In this document: piece by piece, positions 1-8,560 of the stretch
Position numbering within the stretch: position 1 is the first letter of the stretch
How the letters are laid out: every line of letters begins with the position of its first letter
Origin: Cognataquiflexum rubidum
GTDB lineage: Bacteria; Bacteroidota; Bacteroidia; Cytophagales; Cyclobacteriaceae
NCBI RefSeq assembly: GCF_022538115.1
Contig: NZ_JAKZAL010000001.1
Span: 434,001-498,000, forward strand
Direction of reading: 5' to 3'
Length of the DNA stretch: 64,000 nt
Made by a program: the position numbers and the translations under genes
Notes under the pieces: model-generated
The model's database searches: none
What the model was told of the DNA's origin: nothing
The model's input: only the letters and a program-made list of their open reading frames with translations

Positions 1-136
1 GGTAAACGACATCATCGACAAGCAGCTGCCCGATGAGGAGAAAAACAAACTGGCTGACTTTGTTATCAAAAATACAGACAATAAAATGTTGATCCCCCAG
101 GTTTTGGAAATCCACCGTCAGCTCCTAAAGCTGTGA
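1..136 (+). CDS. C-terminal end of an unidentified protein (partial)
   Basis: An open frame enters from the left edge (codons in phase from base 2) and stops with TGA at 134-136, giving the last 44 residues of a protein. The tail is charged and predicted helical, ending in IHRQLLKL. Too little is present to assign a family. The next gene lies on the opposite strand and converges with it after only 14 bp, and no clear terminator hairpin separates them. Confidence 0.55.
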   Translation, partial: VNDIIDKQLPDEEKNKLADFVIKNTDNKMLIPQVLEIHRQLLKL

Positions 137-150
137 TTTTTTTATTCCAA

Positions 151-393
151 TCAGACAGATAGCTGGATCTGGTCAAGATAGAATTTCATGCGGGTATGTT
201 GATGGTCCAAAAAATCAATTTTATCAATCCTATCAAGTTTATGATTATAGAAAACCTCTATGTATTCATCTTCAAGTAGATAGAGGTTTACTTTGTGCCG
301 ATAATATCGGATGCCTACCACAAAGGTACCTTCAGAATAAAGCATCTGAATTTTTTTGTGTTGGGGCAATAATTTAAAATCTTCTTTACTCAT
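151..393 (-). CDS. small conserved-looking protein of unknown function (80 aa)
   Basis: An 80-residue protein rich in Tyr, His, Lys and Asp, with no signal peptide or membrane segment. Its ATG (391-393) overlaps the end of the upstream TPR lipoprotein gene by 8 bp, so the two are probably translationally coupled and functionally linked. The sequence alternates hydrophobic and charged residues in a way that suggests a small beta-rich cytoplasmic fold. I do not recognise the family. The overlap with a convincing gene is the main argument that it is real. Confidence 0.6.
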   Translation of the reverse strand: MSKEDFKLLPQHKKIQMLYSEGTFVVGIRYYRHKVNLYLLEDEYIEVFYNHKLDRIDKIDFLDHQHTRMKFYLDQIQLSV

Positions 394-1360
394 TGTTTAA
401 TCTAGCCAATTCCATTTCAGAAGCAATATAGCCAAAAGCGGACCAATATCCCGACGAAATGACATTTTCAAAAATGGATTTTGCTTTTACTGTATCACCT
501 TTTGACAAGTAATAATTGCCCAATCCATATCCTTGGGTGACATATTGCAGCTTTTGATCTTCCGTTGCGGCGTCCACATCCATCAGGTCTTCAGGTTTTA
601 ACTGCCCCTTGTACATCAATATCCTTTTGAAGTAGGCATCATTTTCAACGATCGTCATATTGGTATTTACGGCTTTGATTAGGCTTTGGGCCTCTTTTGT
701 TTTTCCCATTTTGACCAAAGTCATATAATACCAATCCAAAGTGGCAACGATCAGATCGTCGTTATCAGAGACCTCAAGGCAATTTTGGTAAGCCTCCAAA
801 GCTTTCTCCCAATCATTTTTCAGATAATAAGCCAATCCCAAGTGATACCATACGTTGAACTGCCCATTTGACAAAGGAATATTGAGCTTATTGGGCATCC
901 CGTCAGCCTCGATCTGCAGAGGCAGGTTTTCCATCAATTCTGCTGCTTTCAAAAAATCATCAACCGCCCTATCAAATTCCCGGATAGAAATAAATCTGTG
1001 TCCCCGGTGCCGCAGGGCCTCGAAGGAATCGGGATATTGTTTGGCAGCTTTGCTGAAAGTACGGATGGCCAAGTCATACCTTCCCAAGTACCCCTCCCTC
1101 CTTCCTATCCAAATCAGGTTTTCAAGACTTGGATCTTCGCCATACAGGTTTTCAGCTTCTCCAAGTTTATTGATTTGGTTTTGCTGCAAAGCGGAATCGA
1201 TTTCTGTAAAAAGCGAATCCCCCAGCAGGCCAATGGCCTGAAACACTTTTGTTTCAGGTGAAATTTCTTCTAAGAAAATGACTTTATTCTCCTTTTCCTT
1301 TTGGCTACAGGAAATGAAAAAAAGTGGCAATATTCCGTAAAAAACGATTTTCTTTAACAT
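386..1360 (-). CDS. TPR-repeat lipoprotein
   Basis: A predicted lipoprotein of 324 residues. A short signal peptide ends in a lipobox (FFISC, Cys18), so the protein should be anchored in the outer or inner membrane facing the periplasm. The body contains several tetratricopeptide-like helical pairs; the clearest are around IRTFSKAAKQYPDSFEALRH, FDRAVDDFLKAAELM and WEKALEAYQNCLEV. TPR proteins act as protein-protein interaction scaffolds, and no specific partner can be named. The frame could open three codons earlier at a TTG (1369), but the ATG at 1360 gives the better signal peptide. The downstream small gene overlaps its stop codon. Confidence 0.8.
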   Translation of the reverse strand: MLKKIVFYGILPLFFISCSQKEKENKVIFLEEISPETKVFQAIGLLGDSLFTEIDSALQQNQINKLGEAENLYGEDPSLENLIWIGRREGYLGRYDLAIRTFSKAAKQYPDSFEALRHRGHRFISIREFDRAVDDFLKAAELMENLPLQIEADGMPNKLNIPLSNGQFNVWYHLGLAYYLKNDWEKALEAYQNCLEVSDNDDLIVATLDWYYMTLVKMGKTKEAQSLIKAVNTNMTIVENDAYFKRILMYKGQLKPEDLMDVDAATEDQKLQYVTQGYGLGNYYLSKGDTVKAKSIFENVISSGYWSAFGYIASEMELARLNNE

Positions 1361-1443
1361 ATGAATCAAAATTTTAAGCTTGAAAAACCTTTGAAAGCAG
1401 GAAATAGGAATGTATTATTGAATTTAAAATATTTCGATTACAA

Positions 1444-1938
1444 ATGAGTACAAATCCAAGAGAAAAATTAAGGTTCTTTTCACACCAAATATTGCCGTTA
1501 CTTTTTTGCCTGTTACTTCTTGGAGCTTGCTCATCCAGTAAAAATCTCAGGAAACAGAATGTAAACAAGGTCGTCGAAACGGCAAGAAGCTACCGTGGTA
1601 CTCCTTACCGCTATGGTGGCACTACCCGATCCGGGATGGATTGCTCAGCTTTGGTATATCATGCATTTTATAGTGTCGGGATCACCATGCCACGCAATTC
1701 GGCAGCGCAAAGCAAGGAGGGGAAAAAGGTTACCGGGAAAAATTTCGAGAAGGGTGATGTCCTGTTCTTTGCCACAGGCAAGAAAAAAAACCAGGTCTCG
1801 CATGCCGGCATCGTCACTGATACCTCTAAGGGAAACATCATTTTTATCCATTCCTCCACTTCCTTGGGCGTCACGGAAGATAATCTCAGCCAAACTTATT
1901 GGACAAAAGCGTTTTTGTTTGGGAGGAGGATTTTATAG
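1444..1938 (+). CDS. NlpC/P60-family lipoprotein (cell-wall peptidase)
   Basis: A 164-residue predicted periplasmic lipoprotein with lipobox LLGACS (Cys29) and a single NlpC/P60 domain. The catalytic triad is visible: Cys67 in MDCSALV, His120 in VSHAGIV and a polar third residue near His136 in FIHSST. The family cleaves peptide stems of peptidoglycan, usually the gamma-D-Glu to diamino-acid bond. The size matches the minimal Spr/NlpC type, with no extra SH3 domain. It is divergent from the TPR lipoprotein across about 80 bp and is followed by low-complexity DNA. Function follows from the family; the exact bond cleaved is not known. Confidence 0.9.
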   Translation: MSTNPREKLRFFSHQILPLLFCLLLLGACSSSKNLRKQNVNKVVETARSYRGTPYRYGGTTRSGMDCSALVYHAFYSVGITMPRNSAAQSKEGKKVTGKNFEKGDVLFFATGKKKNQVSHAGIVTDTSKGNIIFIHSSTSLGVTEDNLSQTYWTKAFLFGRRIL

Positions 1939-2170
1939 TTGGTTATTTGGTTAATGGTTATTTGGTAAGTGGTTGTTGAGTTGTAATTGTTGTAGTGGTT
2001 GTCATTGTTGTCATTGTTGTCGTAGTTGTCTGCTTCGCGATATCACATCATAACCAAACAGTGTCTAGGTCTCCCTTTTTATTTCAATTTATTTCAACCG
2101 TATTTCCACTTTATTTCAATTGTCTCACTTCTTGCTTCTAGCTTATCGGCTCTTGCTTCTTTTCTCTAAA
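1939..2170. repeat. low-complexity, degenerate simple repeats in a gene-free stretch
   Basis: The 297-bp gap after the NlpC/P60 gene holds short degenerate repeats: GGTTATTTGGT-like units near 1938-1975, GTTGTCATT-like units near 1990-2030, and TTTATTTCAA-like units near 2080-2120. No open frame or promoter is convincing here. Confidence 0.6.
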
Positions 2171-2204
2171 CAAAAAAACACAGGCCCCATTGCTGGAACC
2201 TGTG
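2171..2204 (-). terminator. intrinsic terminator of the heme operon
   Basis: Read on the minus strand, CACAGGTTCC pairs with GGGGCCTGTG (two G-U pairs) around a 6-nt loop AGCAAT, followed directly by seven T residues. It lies 32 bp past the stop codon of the HmuY-like gene, the last gene of the operon. Confidence 0.85.
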
Positions 2205-2235
2205 GTGGCTGTATAAAAAAAGCAACTATTTAAAA

Positions 2236-3300
2236 TTAACCGGCTTTCACCAATTCGAATTCGAATGATGGTTTACCTCTTTCACCATCCTTTGTAAGAG
2301 ACAGAAACCTAACCTTATAATGGTTTCCATTGGCATCCTTCAAAACGTAGTACCTGTCATTTCGTATAGAGGGAGCAGAATTGGGTCCTCCACCGGAACG
2401 CCAATTGGAACCAATGGTGAGTCTGTTATCTGAATTCAGCGTCAATGAGGCTAAATTTTGCTCTGAAAAATTAGCATAAGCGATGTCCGATTCCAAAACC
2501 TGAACCGCACTAGCTCCTCCATAGATATTATGGTAAACCAGGTCTTGAAAGAAATAAGCTAAGGTTCCGTTAACTGCCTGCCCAAACGGTATGGCGGATG
2601 TACCTGCCGTCCATACAAAATCCCAATTTGGTTTTTCGGGTTCTACTGGCACCACTCCCTCCTCAAATGAAAAGTAAACCAAGTTAAGATTGGGATTCTT
2701 GGTGATTTCTACGGAAGTGAAAGTCGTGGCCGTGATATCAGCATGCTGCAAGATATATTTTCCGTCTTTTCTCAAAATTCTGATCTTTTTCCAAGGTCTG
2801 ACTTCGGCACCGCTACTGCCCCTATTTAAAATATAAACTTTATTTTCACCGTCTGCGGTACTCACCGTATTGATTGCCGGATCTGAAAGCGGATTTTGAG
2901 CATTGTCTGCATAGAGAATGCTTTTGAAATTAGTGAAAGAAAGTTCTAACTCCCCGGAAGTTCTGAGAGGCGCTGCCAGAGCTTCACCAACTACATTGAT
3001 ATCAGAAGAAGCAGTTTCGAAAGCCATCGCACCTGTAGTTCCGTTGATCAAAACTTTGAAATCTGATCCTGCATGGAATGCCAGGTCCCATTTTCTTCTA
3101 CCGACAGCAAGTTGTTCCTCTTTTCTTAGGCTGACAAAAACCATATTGGGAAAGGTGGCCCCACCTCCGTTGATTTCAATGAATCCTTCCTCAGCAGGAG
3201 GAAGTTCTACGATCGGTTCTTCTTTTGGATCGCAGGAAAGAAAACTTCCTGACAGCAACAAAGCTGCGCATCCGATTGTAAATACTTGTAATCTGTTCAT
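2236..3300 (-). CDS. hmuY: HmuY-like heme-binding lipoprotein with two related domains
   Basis: A 354-residue predicted surface or outer-membrane lipoprotein (lipobox SFLSC, Cys23). HmuY-type proteins take heme from host or environmental hemoproteins and pass it to a TonB-dependent receptor. The HmuY pattern VxVSL...WDLAF...INGTTG is seen near residues 52-92, and a second related copy (LVYFSF...NWDFVW...NGTLAYFFQ) starts near residue 207. The protein is much longer than the classical, roughly 216-residue HmuY of Porphyromonas, which fits an internal duplication. It is the last gene of the heme operon, 23 bp after the receptor gene. The family assignment is from motifs; the heme ligands were not identified. 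Confidence 0.8.
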   Translation of the reverse strand: MNRLQVFTIGCAALLLSGSFLSCDPKEEPIVELPPAEEGFIEINGGGATFPNMVFVSLRKEEQLAVGRRKWDLAFHAGSDFKVLINGTTGAMAFETASSDINVVGEALAAPLRTSGELELSFTNFKSILYADNAQNPLSDPAINTVSTADGENKVYILNRGSSGAEVRPWKKIRILRKDGKYILQHADITATTFTSVEITKNPNLNLVYFSFEEGVVPVEPEKPNWDFVWTAGTSAIPFGQAVNGTLAYFFQDLVYHNIYGGASAVQVLESDIAYANFSEQNLASLTLNSDNRLTIGSNWRSGGGPNSAPSIRNDRYYVLKDANGNHYKVRFLSLTKDGERGKPSFEFELVKAG

Positions 3301-3323
3301 ATTAATTGTGATTTGGAAAGTGT

Positions 3324-5597
3324 TTATTTTGATAATTGGTAAGTCAATCCTAAGAAGTAAGAGCGGCCATATCCCATGGGTCTCTGGGGTCCTCCGCCGT
3401 GTGCCCCACCTCCACCTGAAGTACTCAGGATAGTGGTGACATCTAATAGGTTTCTTGCACCAAAGTTTATGGAAAGGTTATCACCAAGGGGTTTTCTGAA
3501 AGTCAGGTCCATCCAGTGGAAACCCTCTAATCTAATCTCCCTTGGCACTTGGTTGCCATTGCCATCTGTGGCCATTTCAAACCCAGGCAATGCCCCTGTC
3601 CATTTGTAAAATAGATTGACATGGGTTTTGACCACAGGGATGAGGTAAGAAATGGTGGTGTTGATTTCTGTGGTGAAAAGCATTTCGGGAATCAAGGTCT
3701 GTTCTGCCGAAAGCATATTGTATCGACCGATTCTCGAAATCCCCACTTCCCCACTGAAGTTTTGGAAACTGAATGACTGATTGAGCATCAGACCTGCAGT
3801 GCGGTATGCATCAAGGTTGAACAAGGTGGTAATCCTCGGATCTTCGGGATCTATTCCAAAAGAAATCTTATCTGCCACATCGTTGTAAAATCCACTCAAA
3901 GCTGTTTTTTGGAATACACCTTGATTTTCTTCTTTTTGAAAATTCAATGACCCATTGAAACTGTGAGAGGTTTCAGCCCTGAGATCGGGATTACCCATGA
4001 TCGAATGGCTTGCATCGAAGAAATCAAAGTGTAACTCCCTTATCGAAGGTGCCCTGAATCCACGGGCGTAGGATAATCTCAAATCCAGACTCGGAGCAAG
4101 TACAAACTTGGTATTGATCGAAGGAATCAACGGAGGAGCCTGATAAGCAGAATTATAAGCTCTCCGGATTCCGGGGCGAATTTTGATTTTGTCGGAGGGA
4201 GACCATTCCCCTGTCAAAAACCCAGCATAATCTTGGATCCCTTCATTGTCGCTGATCCTTTCACCTGAACCTCTTTCGGTATTGATATCTATGCCAGGCT
4301 GAAGGTTGAGTTTGGGAGAAATGAGCCAAAGACCCAAAACCCGCCAAGTAACCCCTGAGTAAGAAATCGCAGCCTGAGAATCGGGTGCAGCCGAGAGATT
4401 GGATTCATTAGTCCGGACATTGGTGACCCAAGTCTCCGTCCTTCGTCCATAATCTGTGAATGCCCCCTGCCAGGAAAGCTTGAAAGTGGGTGACAAATCC
4501 CATTTCCCATTGAGCCGGTGCATCCACCTGCTGGTTATAAAATTTTTGTCGATCACCTCCAATCTGTTTTCCGGACCAAAAGAAGTGATGGTTTCGCTCA
4601 ATATGTCCAAAGCATAATCTATGTCAAAACCTTTGAAGCTCGTGCCAACAAAGAAATTTCCCATATCCTGATCTCTCGGAAGCCATTCAAACTGTCTTCC
4701 AGAGTGGTTGGCTTTCCAACCACCGAACCTGTTTTGAGTAAATCCACCCCCGATTTTCCATGGTTTTTCAAATGTGTAACTGCCGGAAACATTTCGGATA
4801 TGATTGCCGGCACCGGCCATAGGACTGTAAGATTGTCCAACAGTTTCTTCCTGAAGGCGTGCCTGAATAGAATAACCTGATCGTTGTTTTGGGTTTTTGG
4901 TGATGATATTGATTACTCCTGCTAAAGCATCCGCACCATAGACTACCGACATAGGGCCTTCAATGATTTCGATTTTCTCTATGGTATTGATGTCGATCTG
5001 ATTGATATTGACTTCGTTGGAAACACCCTGCCTTCCGACGATGGGTACACCATCAAGAAGGATTTTCACATTCTGTCCTGACATTCCCATCATTTCAAGA
5101 TTACTCGTGCCCAAGGCATTGTCTTGGGAAAAGCGGATTCCAAGTTCTGTATTGAGGACTTCCTGTAGGTTGTTGGCAGCACGGTTTTGAATAGTGAGCT
5201 TATCGATGGACCTGACTTGGTAGACAGAATTTTTGACGGATTCCATTCCAAAGTTGCCCGTCACCACCACTTCGCTGAGTTCTGATACTGCCTCTTTCAA
5301 TTCAATCCTAATGGTAGTTTCGTTTTGGTTGAGACTGTAAATCACCGGATCAAACCCTACGGCAGAGATTTTGATGTTCTGATTTAGGGATTGAGGTTCA
5401 AATGAAAAAGCTCCCTCAGCATTGGCTATTGTCCCTTTCCCATCGGAAAAAAGCACAGATGCAAAAGGAACCGGCCTACCCTTTTGATCTACAACAAAGC
5501 CTTTGATCTCCTTACCTGCCAACACATGATGAAAAGAAAAGAGTAGGGCAAACAGTAGAATCCAGTTCTTAATTTTATTTAGATCAATTCTATTCAT
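3324..5597 (-). CDS. TonB-dependent outer-membrane receptor, probably for heme
   Basis: A 757-residue outer-membrane receptor. A signal peptide (to about residue 27) is followed by a carboxypeptidase-regulatory-like beta domain (about 30-110), a plug domain (about 115-225, with ILLDGVPIVGRQG and YGADALAGVINIITK), and a 22-strand-type barrel to the C-terminus, which ends in a tyrosine/leucine-rich final strand. A Gly/His-rich segment (GGGGAHGGG) sits just before the last strands. Its place between the heme-utilisation gene hmuS and the HmuY-like gene makes heme the likely ligand; this is inference, because the plug does not show specificity. Confidence 0.9.
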   Translation of the reverse strand: MNRIDLNKIKNWILLFALLFSFHHVLAGKEIKGFVVDQKGRPVPFASVLFSDGKGTIANAEGAFSFEPQSLNQNIKISAVGFDPVIYSLNQNETTIRIELKEAVSELSEVVVTGNFGMESVKNSVYQVRSIDKLTIQNRAANNLQEVLNTELGIRFSQDNALGTSNLEMMGMSGQNVKILLDGVPIVGRQGVSNEVNINQIDINTIEKIEIIEGPMSVVYGADALAGVINIITKNPKQRSGYSIQARLQEETVGQSYSPMAGAGNHIRNVSGSYTFEKPWKIGGGFTQNRFGGWKANHSGRQFEWLPRDQDMGNFFVGTSFKGFDIDYALDILSETITSFGPENRLEVIDKNFITSRWMHRLNGKWDLSPTFKLSWQGAFTDYGRRTETWVTNVRTNESNLSAAPDSQAAISYSGVTWRVLGLWLISPKLNLQPGIDINTERGSGERISDNEGIQDYAGFLTGEWSPSDKIKIRPGIRRAYNSAYQAPPLIPSINTKFVLAPSLDLRLSYARGFRAPSIRELHFDFFDASHSIMGNPDLRAETSHSFNGSLNFQKEENQGVFQKTALSGFYNDVADKISFGIDPEDPRITTLFNLDAYRTAGLMLNQSFSFQNFSGEVGISRIGRYNMLSAEQTLIPEMLFTTEINTTISYLIPVVKTHVNLFYKWTGALPGFEMATDGNGNQVPREIRLEGFHWMDLTFRKPLGDNLSINFGARNLLDVTTILSTSGGGGAHGGGPQRPMGYGRSYFLGLTYQLSK

Positions 5598-5611
5598 TAG
5601 AAGAAAATTTT

Positions 5612-5637
5612 TTCGGCAGGGATTTCACCCCGCCGAA
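5612..5637 (-). promoter_or_regulatory. intercistronic hairpin between hmuS and the receptor gene
   Basis: TTCGGC and GCCGAA pair, extended by GGG/CCC past one A-C mismatch, with a 6-nt loop. On the minus strand it is followed by AAAATTTTC rather than a clean T run, so it may be an mRNA processing or stability element or a weak attenuator setting the expression ratio within the operon. Confidence 0.5.
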
Positions 5638-5643
5638 GAGGTT

Positions 5644-6690
5644 TTATAAGCAATCAATAAGCTGCTTCCAAGCATCCAACTGTGGGATTCCCGGCTTTCT
5701 CAATCCAAAAAACTGAGCGATCATTTCACCTTCTTTGTCAAATAGCTCAAGAGATGAAACCAATCCATCCGAGGTGTTTTTGTGCACCACAAAGGCAGAG
5801 TCAATGATATCCTCGTTGAGGTGCATGTTGAAGTCAGGGTCCATCACATTGAGCCAATTACCCATCTGACGGATAGTCCTCACCTTCCCCTGATGGATCT
5901 GGATATTGCCTTTATTGCCTGCGAAAATCATGATCGGCATCTTTTCAGCAGAAGCGGTTTCCACAATCTTCCTTGCCGAAAGCCTGTCTACTTCATAAGC
6001 CCATTTGTCATTGATCCACTTTACGGCATCAAGTCGATGGACATTGTACTTTCTCAGCATGCCAAAAAAATCGTGGGTATCCTTCATATTTTCCCAGTCA
6101 TAGGTAAAAGCTTCCATGTCTATTTTTTTGACGTATTCAGGCTTGGGATAAGCTTCCACTTCCAATTCCATGCTTTGGTCTTCACTTTTGAAATCAACCA
6201 GGATTTGGTCAAAGGCATCTTGGTTGCTTTTTTCCTGAAGAAAAATTTTCAATACTGCGTCTCCTGCTTTGTCAAAAAACTGAAAACTGCGCATGGTTCC
6301 CCTTGGGGTGTGGTTGGTGACGGCAAAACCAAATTTCCAGCCGCTGAAAAAAATCCGCTGTTCGATTGGGCCGATCACAGTGGCTACCTGATTGGGGGCC
6401 TGTCCCATTAAGTCGATTTTCTGAAAGTTACCTTTGTGCTCAAGCACACAACCTTCATTTCTGGTCAGTGCCATGACCTTGCCCAAACTTTTGCAGGCGA
6501 TGATGAGCTCGGCAAAGTTTTGGTTGAGCCGGATAGCATCTGAACCAATGGTGGAAGCGATCAACTCTGCTTCCGAAACGCCCAACTTCTGAGCGGCATC
6601 TCTTGCCCGCAATTGAGGCTGTTGTTTTTTGAGGTCTTCCCATGCTTCTTTCAAAGAAGCTACTGAGGAAAATTGCATGGTGGATTCCAT
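5644..6690 (-). CDS. hmuS: HemS/ChuS-family heme-utilisation protein
   Basis: A 348-residue cytoplasmic protein made of two homologous halves, as in HemS/ChuS/HmuS. It binds incoming heme and either degrades it or hands it on. The conserved axial ligand region is visible as DTHDFFGML, making His206 the likely heme ligand. Length matches the family (about 340-355). It follows hmuV with 3 bp between the genes, so it is co-transcribed with the importer. The start at 6690 (MESTMQF) was chosen because it is closest to the hmuV stop; Met5 at 6678 is an alternative. Whether this member releases iron by ring cleavage cannot be read from sequence. Confidence 0.9.
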   Translation of the reverse strand: MESTMQFSSVASLKEAWEDLKKQQPQLRARDAAQKLGVSEAELIASTIGSDAIRLNQNFAELIIACKSLGKVMALTRNEGCVLEHKGNFQKIDLMGQAPNQVATVIGPIEQRIFFSGWKFGFAVTNHTPRGTMRSFQFFDKAGDAVLKIFLQEKSNQDAFDQILVDFKSEDQSMELEVEAYPKPEYVKKIDMEAFTYDWENMKDTHDFFGMLRKYNVHRLDAVKWINDKWAYEVDRLSARKIVETASAEKMPIMIFAGNKGNIQIHQGKVRTIRQMGNWLNVMDPDFNMHLNEDIIDSAFVVHKNTSDGLVSSLELFDKEGEMIAQFFGLRKPGIPQLDAWKQLIDCL

Positions 6691-6693
6691 AAT

Positions 6694-7494
6694 TTATGCA
6701 AGTTTGATTTCTAAATGATTTTGAACAAAAGGGATACTTTGAATGATCATGGGAGAATCTTCCAATCCGGAAAACACCTGAATAGGATGCTCAAACACTT
6801 CTTCGAGATTGGAGGCACACATCACTTCTTTGACAGGGCCTTGGTGAAGGATTCTTCCTTTTTTGAGCAGAATAACCTTGTCAGCATAGTTGGCCGCGAG
6901 GTTGAGGTCATGCAGAATGGCAAGGACGCCGATGTTTCTTTTTTTGATTTTGTGGATTATCCTGAGCACATGATGCTGCAAAGCGATATCCATGCTGGAA
7001 GTAGGTTCATCCAAAAGGAGATATCTCGGAAAGGGTTTTTTATCCCATATCTGGGTCAAAACCCTTGCAAGTTGTACCCTTTGTTTTTCCCCACCTGATA
7101 GGTTCCCGTACAGTTGGTCCTTGAGATGCCATGTCTGGGTTTCGTTCATGACTTCCTCCAAAAGATCCTGCCGATAAGAACCCCCTCCCGACAACAAGCC
7201 CAATTCAACCACTTCCAAAGCCTTGAAAGGAAAAGACAATGAACTGTGCTGTGGCATGACCGCCCTGACTAACGCCAGGTTTTTTGCGGAAAAGCCATTG
7301 ACAGGAGATCCGTTATAGTCCACTTTTCCATATTTGCAGGGAATTTCACCTGCCAATACTTTGAACAAAGTAGACTTACCGGCTCCATTTGGGCCAAGGA
7401 TAACCGTAAGTTCGCCCGGAGCGAGCGAGACACTAGCCTTGTCCACTATGGGCATGTTCCGGATGCAGAAATGTATGTCTTGAGCTTGTAGCAT
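6694..7494 (-). CDS. hmuV: heme ABC transporter ATP-binding protein HmuV
   Basis: A 266-residue ATPase powering heme import through HmuU. All ABC motifs are present: Walker A GPNGAGKST, signature LSGGEKQRVQLARVL, Walker B YLLLDEPTSS and the H-loop ILHDLNLA. The frame opens upstream at 7548, but that would overlap hmuU by about 50 bp; the Met at 7494 lies one base after the hmuU stop and gives the usual MLQAQ-type N-terminus, so it is preferred. Met at 7515 is another possibility. Confidence 0.93.
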   Translation of the reverse strand: MLQAQDIHFCIRNMPIVDKASVSLAPGELTVILGPNGAGKSTLFKVLAGEIPCKYGKVDYNGSPVNGFSAKNLALVRAVMPQHSSLSFPFKALEVVELGLLSGGGSYRQDLLEEVMNETQTWHLKDQLYGNLSGGEKQRVQLARVLTQIWDKKPFPRYLLLDEPTSSMDIALQHHVLRIIHKIKKRNIGVLAILHDLNLAANYADKVILLKKGRILHQGPVKEVMCASNLEEVFEHPIQVFSGLEDSPMIIQSIPFVQNHLEIKLA

Positions 7495-7495
7495 A

Positions 7496-8554
7496 TCAGG
7501 ATCGTATTTTTTTAACATTGATAATAAGCCAGATAAAAAATGGGGCACCGATGATGGCCGTGATGATTCCGATGGGCATCTCTGAAGGCATGACTATGGT
7601 CCGCGCCAATAAATCCGCGAAAGTCAATAACAAAGCTCCGAGCAGGAAAGACCCTGGAAGTACCAGCCTGTGGTCGGCACCAAACGTCATTCTGATGAGA
7701 TGGGGTACTATCAGTCCTACAAATCCAATGGTTCCCGTGAAGGAGACAGCTGTCCCCACGATCAGCGCACTCGCAAAGAGCAGGATATATTTCACTTTTT
7801 GGACATCTACTCCCATGTGGAAAGCTTCATTTTCACCGATAGAAAGTGCGTTGAGGTTTTTGAACTGAGAAAGGACCAACATGACTGGACCGGAAATCAG
7901 CAAGAAGGAAATCCCAACTTTGCTCCAATTGGCTCCTCCTACATCTCCCAAGCTCCAAAATGTAAAATTCCTCAAAGCGGCATCGTCAGCATAGAAAATC
8001 ACCAAACCTATCAGTGCGCCTGATAGTGCATTCAAGGCAACACCTGCGAGAATCAATAAAGAAATGTCTGTCTTGCCTACCGAACTCCCCATTTTGTACA
8101 CCAACAGGGTATTGATCAGGCCTCCAAGGAAAGCAAAAAGCGGCAAACCAATCCCACCAAAGTAACTTAGAAAAGGAAGTGTACTGCCAAATACAATGAA
8201 TATCACTGCAAACAAAGCCCCGCCACTGCTTACTCCGATGAGACCTGGTTCTACAAGTGGATTTCTAAACAATCCCTGCAAGGCAGCTCCGGTAACGCCC
8301 AGTCCTCCACCTACCAAAATCGCCATCAAAATTCTTGGGAGGCGGATATGGAGAAGGACATTGGATTGCTGTTGGGAGAAATCTATCAGTTCCAAACCGA
8401 CAGTATCAATCAAAATCCCAAAGACACTATATAATGGTATATGGAATGCCCCCAAGGACAGGGATAAGACAGACATCACCGCCAAGGCGATTCCCATCAA
8501 CCCTAGAACCAGATTTTGGGTTTTGTATTTGCGATATGTCAGCGTTTGTATCAA
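7496..8554 (-). CDS. hmuU: heme ABC transporter permease HmuU (FecCD family)
   Basis: A 352-residue inner-membrane permease of the FecCD/BtuC family, with about ten hydrophobic segments. Family hallmarks include IRLPRILMAILVGGGLGVTG and NPLVEPGLIGVSSGGALFAV near the N-terminal third and GTIGFVGLIVPHLIRM near the C-terminus. It forms the translocation channel with HmuV and receives heme from HmuT. It begins 6 bp after the hmuT stop. Confidence 0.93.
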   Translation of the reverse strand: MIQTLTYRKYKTQNLVLGLMGIALAVMSVLSLSLGAFHIPLYSVFGILIDTVGLELIDFSQQQSNVLLHIRLPRILMAILVGGGLGVTGAALQGLFRNPLVEPGLIGVSSGGALFAVIFIVFGSTLPFLSYFGGIGLPLFAFLGGLINTLLVYKMGSSVGKTDISLLILAGVALNALSGALIGLVIFYADDAALRNFTFWSLGDVGGANWSKVGISFLLISGPVMLVLSQFKNLNALSIGENEAFHMGVDVQKVKYILLFASALIVGTAVSFTGTIGFVGLIVPHLIRMTFGADHRLVLPGSFLLGALLLTFADLLARTIVMPSEMPIGIITAIIGAPFFIWLIINVKKIRS

Positions 8555-8560
8555 AGCAGT

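Noticed and set aside
5782-6411. A 209-codon plus-strand frame opposite hmuS
   Set aside because: hmuS on the minus strand has full-length family similarity and fits the operon; the opposite frame has no recognisable domain.
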